NCBI GenBank assembly: GCA_903939665.1
Contig: CAJAHZ010000042.1
Location: 1 to 18,277, forward strand
Length of the DNA: 18,277 nucleotides
Direction of reading: 5' to 3'
Source: an uncultured Pseudomonadota bacterium
GTDB taxonomy: Bacteria > Pseudomonadota > Gammaproteobacteria > Burkholderiales > Rhodocyclaceae
Part shown: piece after piece, positions 15,296-18,277 of the stretch
How the letters are laid out: each line of letters starts with the position of its first letter
How positions within the stretch are numbered: position 1 is the first letter of the stretch
Program-made: the position numbers and the translations under genes
The notes under the pieces: model-generated
The model's input: the letters and a program-made list of their open reading frames with translations, nothing else
Told to the model about the DNA's origin: nothing
Databases searched by the model: none

Positions 15296-16382
15296 TTTCG
15301 CCGTCACCTCGCGCATAGATGATTTCCGGGCCGCCTTCCAGATCTTCGTCCCAATCGTCATCATCTTCCTCGATGGCGCGTGCCTCAAAAGCCTCCGAAC
15401 GCAAAATCGCGATCAGTTCGGCCATATCATCCGGCAACTGCGACTTCCACATCATCGGCTTGCCGCTGGCCGGGTGTACCAGTCCAAGACGGCGGGCGTG
15501 CAGCGCCTGCCTGTCGAACGGCGGCCCCTTCGGCACGCGACTGGTGCCGCCGCCATAAACCGGGTCACCCACCAGAGGATGGGCGATTGACGTCATGTGT
15601 ACCCGGATCTGGTGCGTACGTCCGGTCTCCAGCGCACATTCAACCAGCGTACAGTCGATAAAAGGCTCAACAACGCGGTAGTGCGTACGTGCCGGCTTGC
15701 CGGTTTTCACCACAGCCATTTTCGTACGCAAAGTCGGATGGCGGCCCATCGGCGCATCGACCGTACCGGCGCGATCAACGATGCCACGGACCAGCGCCTG
15801 ATAGTAGCGTTTGACGGTGCGCGCCTGCATCTGGCGCACCAGATCGGTTTGCGCTTCCAACGTCTTGGCAACGACCATCAGCCCGCTGGTATCTTTATCC
15901 AGGCGATGGACAATGCCCGCACGCGGCACCTTGTCCAGTTGCGGCGCATAGTGCAACAAGGCGTTGAGCAATGTGCCGCTCCAGTTGCCGCTGCCCGGAT
16001 GAACGACCAGGCCGGCCGGCTTGTCGAGCACCAGCAGCGTCTCATCCTCATGCACGATATGCAGTGGAATGTTTTCGGGTGCCGCCGATTCGGTCCGCTC
16101 GTCGGGTGCCACGGCGACATTGATTTTCTCGCCCCCCCAGAGCTTCTGTCTTGGCTCGGTGACCGCGCTGGCGCCAACATCGACCCTTCCCTCGCGAATC
16201 CAGTTTTGCAGCCGGTTACGCGAATGCTGCGGCAGAAGGCGGGCGAGAATCTGGTCCAAACGCTGACCACCGCACTCCGCAGGAACCGAAAGGGCAATTC
16301 GTGCGTTTGCGCTATAATCGGCGCGCTCGATGTTCTGCCCGGGCAAATCCGTTTGTGTGTTTTTCTGTGGAATCTTCATCAT
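15270..16382 (-). CDS. rluD: 23S rRNA pseudouridine synthase RluD
   Basis: The ~370-residue protein has an S4 RNA-binding domain (about 37-95: GQRLDQILARLLPQHSRNRLQNWI), then the RluA-type catalytic domain. The catalytic Asp is D162 in GIVHRLDKDTSGLMVVAK, followed by ETGRTHQIRVHM and HPLVGDPVYGG. RluD makes pseudouridines 1911, 1915 and 1917 in helix 69 of 23S rRNA in E. coli. Compared with E. coli it has ~28 extra residues at the N-terminus and a strongly acidic C-terminal tail (EEDDDDWDEDLE and ESDDDEIDE). The start is ATG 16382 or the next ATG 16379 (ATGATG); neither has a Shine-Dalgarno sequence, and TTG 16346 is a remote alternative. The first ATG overlaps the bamD start codon on the other strand. 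Confidence 0.92.
   Translation of the reverse strand: MMKIPQKNTQTDLPGQNIERADYSANARIALSVPAECGGQRLDQILARLLPQHSRNRLQNWIREGRVDVGASAVTEPRQKLWGGEKINVAVAPDERTESAAPENIPLHIVHEDETLLVLDKPAGLVVHPGSGNWSGTLLNALLHYAPQLDKVPRAGIVHRLDKDTSGLMVVAKTLEAQTDLVRQMQARTVKRYYQALVRGIVDRAGTVDAPMGRHPTLRTKMAVVKTGKPARTHYRVVEPFIDCTLVECALETGRTHQIRVHMTSIAHPLVGDPVYGGGTSRVPKGPPFDRQALHARRLGLVHPASGKPMMWKSQLPDDMAELIAILRSEAFEARAIEEDDDDWDEDLEGGPEIIYARGDGESDDDEIDE
16313..16318 (+). promoter_or_regulatory. bamD -10 box
   Basis: A perfect TATAAT lies 62 bases before the bamD ATG at 16381, inside the rluD coding sequence on the other strand. The predicted start is near 16325. No good -35 is visible. An ATG at 16330 in the bamD frame lies just downstream, but the lipoprotein signal fits 16381. 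Confidence 0.5.
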
Positions 16383-17175
16383 GCGTAGTTTAGCGGTTAT
16401 TGCGGCGCTTTTCCTCGCCACCGTCCTTTCCGGCTGCGGCTTGTTCCCTGATGTGAAGGATGAAACCAGCGGCTGGTCGGCCAACAAGCTCTATACGGAA
16501 GCCAAAGAGGCGCTGAACGAGGGGTCTTACGACAAGTCGATCAAGTACTTCGAAAAACTCGAATCACGCTATCCCTACGGTCGCTTTGCCCAACAAGCGC
16601 AGATCGAGGTTGCCTACGCCTACTGGAAATCCGGCGAGCCCGCTTCGGCTGTCGCCGCCTGTGACCGCTTCATCAAATTGCACCCGAATCACCCGAACGT
16701 CGACTACGTTTATTACCTGCGCGGGCTGGTTAACTTCAACGAGGATCTCGGCATCCTCGGCGGCGTCAGCAACCAGGACATGACCGAACGCGACCCGAAG
16801 GGCGCTAACGAATCATTCGACGCCTTCAAGGAACTGGTCAATCGCTTTCCTGAAAGCAAATACGCACCGGATGCCGTGCTCCGCATGAAATATCTCGTCA
16901 ATGCGTTGGCCTCGCACGAAGTCCACGTTGCCCGCTACTACATGAAGCGGACTGCCTACCTGGCGGCAATCAACCGCGCCCAGTCCGCGCTCAAAAACTA
17001 CCCTGACGCACCGGCGACCGAAGAAGCGCTGTTTATCATGGTCAAGGCTTACGATCTGCTTGGCATGAACGATCTGCGCGATGACGTCGAGCGGGTGATG
17101 CGCAAGAACTACCCGAAGAGCGAATACTACGCACGCGGCCTGGATCGGAAAGAGCCGTGGTGGAAACTCTGGTAA
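16381..17175 (+). CDS. bamD: Outer membrane assembly lipoprotein BamD
   Basis: The 264-residue lipoprotein has a signal peptide MRSLAVIAALFLATVLSGC with lipobox LSGC, so C19 is lipidated and becomes the mature N-terminus. The rest is TPR-like helical repeats: LYTEAKEALNEGSYDKSIKYF, AQIEVAYAYWKSGEPASAV, DYVYYLRGLVNF, and ATEEALFIMVKAYDLLG. It ends KEPWWKLW, typical of BamD in this class. BamD is a periplasmic, outer-membrane-anchored part of the Bam complex that inserts beta-barrel proteins. Its divergent arrangement with rluD-pgeF is the same as in E. coli (yfiO / rluD-yfiH). The Shine-Dalgarno sequence is weak (GTGGAA about 12 bases upstream). Confidence 0.96.
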   Translation: MRSLAVIAALFLATVLSGCGLFPDVKDETSGWSANKLYTEAKEALNEGSYDKSIKYFEKLESRYPYGRFAQQAQIEVAYAYWKSGEPASAVAACDRFIKLHPNHPNVDYVYYLRGLVNFNEDLGILGGVSNQDMTERDPKGANESFDAFKELVNRFPESKYAPDAVLRMKYLVNALASHEVHVARYYMKRTAYLAAINRAQSALKNYPDAPATEEALFIMVKAYDLLGMNDLRDDVERVMRKNYPKSEYYARGLDRKEPWWKLW

Positions 17176-17205
17176 GCCGTCACTGAAAACGGGGAAAACC
17201 GGCGA

Positions 17206-18277
17206 TCAGGTGGACTGCTTGATCGCCAGCACCGCCTGATTGCGCAGCGTACGCAGCAACGACAATTCTTTCTCGGGAATAACGATCTCCCCGGCATGAT
17301 CGCAATCGGCATAAATCAGCGCCACAGGATTGCCCTTGATGCAGAGCGGAAAAATCACGAAAGTTTCCGCGCCCACCCCTTTGCGGAACCACTCGGGTAT
17401 ACGCGTAGAAATCTTCGCATCGTTGGTATCGCTGATCAGAATATCGACGTTTTTTGACAAGGCCGCATGGAAGATGTCCGGCGTGAAGGCCAGCGAGAAA
17501 TTGAAGCGCTTGGCCTTTTCCTGGGCATCCGGACCAAATCCAAAGCGACCCAGCATCGTGTTGTTGCGCCCATCGCGGATGCACAGTATGACGCGCTTGA
17601 AGCCTTTGGCGCGGTACATGGTTTCAAGGATGATGCGTAACACGTCGTTGAGCTTGAAGTCTTCGACCAGCGTATTGCTGATATCCTGAATCCCGGCCAT
17701 CAGAATCGCTTCAGCGGCACCGCTTGTATCAACCGCCCCCGCTTCGCTGCTTGTTGGCGCATCACCGGCCACCCCCGCCAGAACGGTGTCGGAAAGTACC
17801 GTTTCAGCCACATTTTGATCGGTGCCCATGCTGATTTCTGCACGCTTCACACTCTCTGCGCCCTTGATACCCGCTGCGCTCTGCGTAGCGGACTCGACCT
17901 GCTCGACGCTTCTGGCTTTGATCTGCCTGCCGAAAGGTGTTTGCTGAAGATTGAGATGAATGACGCCGGCAAACTTGGAGACTTCCGCAAAGGACTTCTC
18001 CACGGTCTGTTTCAAGTCCTGATCGGACAGCGCAATACTTTCGCTATAGCGCGCAGTGACCTTGCGCAGTTCTTTTTGCCGCTGCTCGGGCGTTGCGTCA
18101 GCAATCACCTTGCATAGATCGTTGGAAAACGACGAGAGCACCCGCAGGCGCTCTTCGGCATTGGCCTGCTTGCGGACACTGCCGGCGGGCAGCTTGCGCA
18201 TGCAGTTAACGATCAGGTTAGGGAATCCCCACGTCTGCGCGATTCCGATGCCAAGATCCTCATAGGAAATGCCCAAC
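17206..18277 (-). CDS. HDOD-GAF signalling protein, C-terminal part (5' end outside window)
   Basis: The frame is open to the right edge, so the N-terminus is missing; the codon at 18276 is an internal Leu, not a start. About 357 residues are visible. The first ~35 (LGISYEDLGIGIAQTWGFPN, then IVNCMRKLP) are the end of an HDOD domain, a catalytically inactive HD-related signalling domain. A linker region (about 40-185) follows, including a charged helical stretch and an Ala/Ser/Thr-rich spacer. A GAF-type domain runs from about 190 to 356: ISNTLVEDFKLNDVLRIILE, VILCIRD, FVIFPLCIKGNPVALIYADC. It contains no GGDEF, EAL or kinase output after GAF. The ligand is unknown. It converges with bamD (30 bases between stops) and no clear terminator lies between them. 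Confidence 0.82.
   Translation of the reverse strand, partial: LGISYEDLGIGIAQTWGFPNLIVNCMRKLPAGSVRKQANAEERLRVLSSFSNDLCKVIADATPEQRQKELRKVTARYSESIALSDQDLKQTVEKSFAEVSKFAGVIHLNLQQTPFGRQIKARSVEQVESATQSAAGIKGAESVKRAEISMGTDQNVAETVLSDTVLAGVAGDAPTSSEAGAVDTSGAAEAILMAGIQDISNTLVEDFKLNDVLRIILETMYRAKGFKRVILCIRDGRNNTMLGRFGFGPDAQEKAKRFNFSLAFTPDIFHAALSKNVDILISDTNDAKISTRIPEWFRKGVGAETFVIFPLCIKGNPVALIYADCDHAGEIVIPEKELSLLRTLRNQAVLAIKQST

Noticed and set aside
16330..16380. Upstream in-frame ATG for bamD at 16330
   Set aside because: It would add 17 residues before a perfect lipoprotein signal peptide that starts at 16381.
15597..16388. Long + strand open frame (263 codons) opposite rluD
   Set aside because: It is antisense to the RluD catalytic domain and lacks any recognisable feature.
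1..18277. Mobile elements, CRISPR arrays, tRNA/rRNA genes or a defence system
   Set aside because: No transposase, integrase, repeat-spacer array, cloverleaf or toxin-antitoxin pair was recognised; the gene content looks like ordinary core chromosome.

Overview
The window reads as core chromosome of a betaproteobacterium, most likely of the Rhodocyclales (Dechloromonas/Azoarcus-like). This is inferred from the high GC content, the class I PHA synthase with PhaB and PhaR neighbours, the bamD / rluD-pgeF arrangement, and protein signatures typical of that group; no search was run. I see no transposase, integrase, tRNA, rRNA, CRISPR array or phage gene. The reading frames are intact, apart from two genes cut by the window edges.

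Layout. On the left (1-6578), all genes are on the + strand: the 3' end of tex, a protein made of two receiver domains, an ArsC/Spx-fold protein overlapping hslO (Hsp33), and a very large PAS-repeat GGDEF-EAL protein of cyclic-di-GMP metabolism. Convergent to the last is a flavin D-2-hydroxyacid dehydrogenase (6606-8015, -). A small CBS-pair gene (+) faces rimO (-), and a perfect 16-bp-stem bidirectional terminator separates them. From 14123 leftwards lies the polyhydroxyalkanoate (PHA) cluster: phaC, two tandem phaB-type reductases, a strong terminator, then phaR with its own promoter, followed closely by rimO. On the right are a small conserved membrane protein (+), pgeF and rluD (-, overlapping each other), bamD (+, start codon overlapping that of rluD), and the 3' part of an HDOD-GAF protein (-).

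How the genes work together. phaB supplies (R)-3-hydroxybutyryl-CoA, phaC polymerises it, and PhaR couples granule formation to transcription. No phaA thiolase is present here, so acetoacetyl-CoA must come from elsewhere. The REC-REC protein, the PAS/GGDEF/EAL enzyme, the CBS protein and the HDOD-GAF protein are all sensing or signalling proteins, but nothing in the sequence links them into one pathway.

I did not find a convincing new multi-gene system. The points most worth a second look are: an Hsp33 with two of the four zinc/redox cysteines replaced by acidic residues at exactly conserved spacing; four gap-free 125-residue PAS repeats with an A-B-A-B pattern; palindromes placed exactly in the phaC and phaR promoters; a probable leaderless small membrane-protein gene; and overlapping divergent start codons of bamD and rluD.
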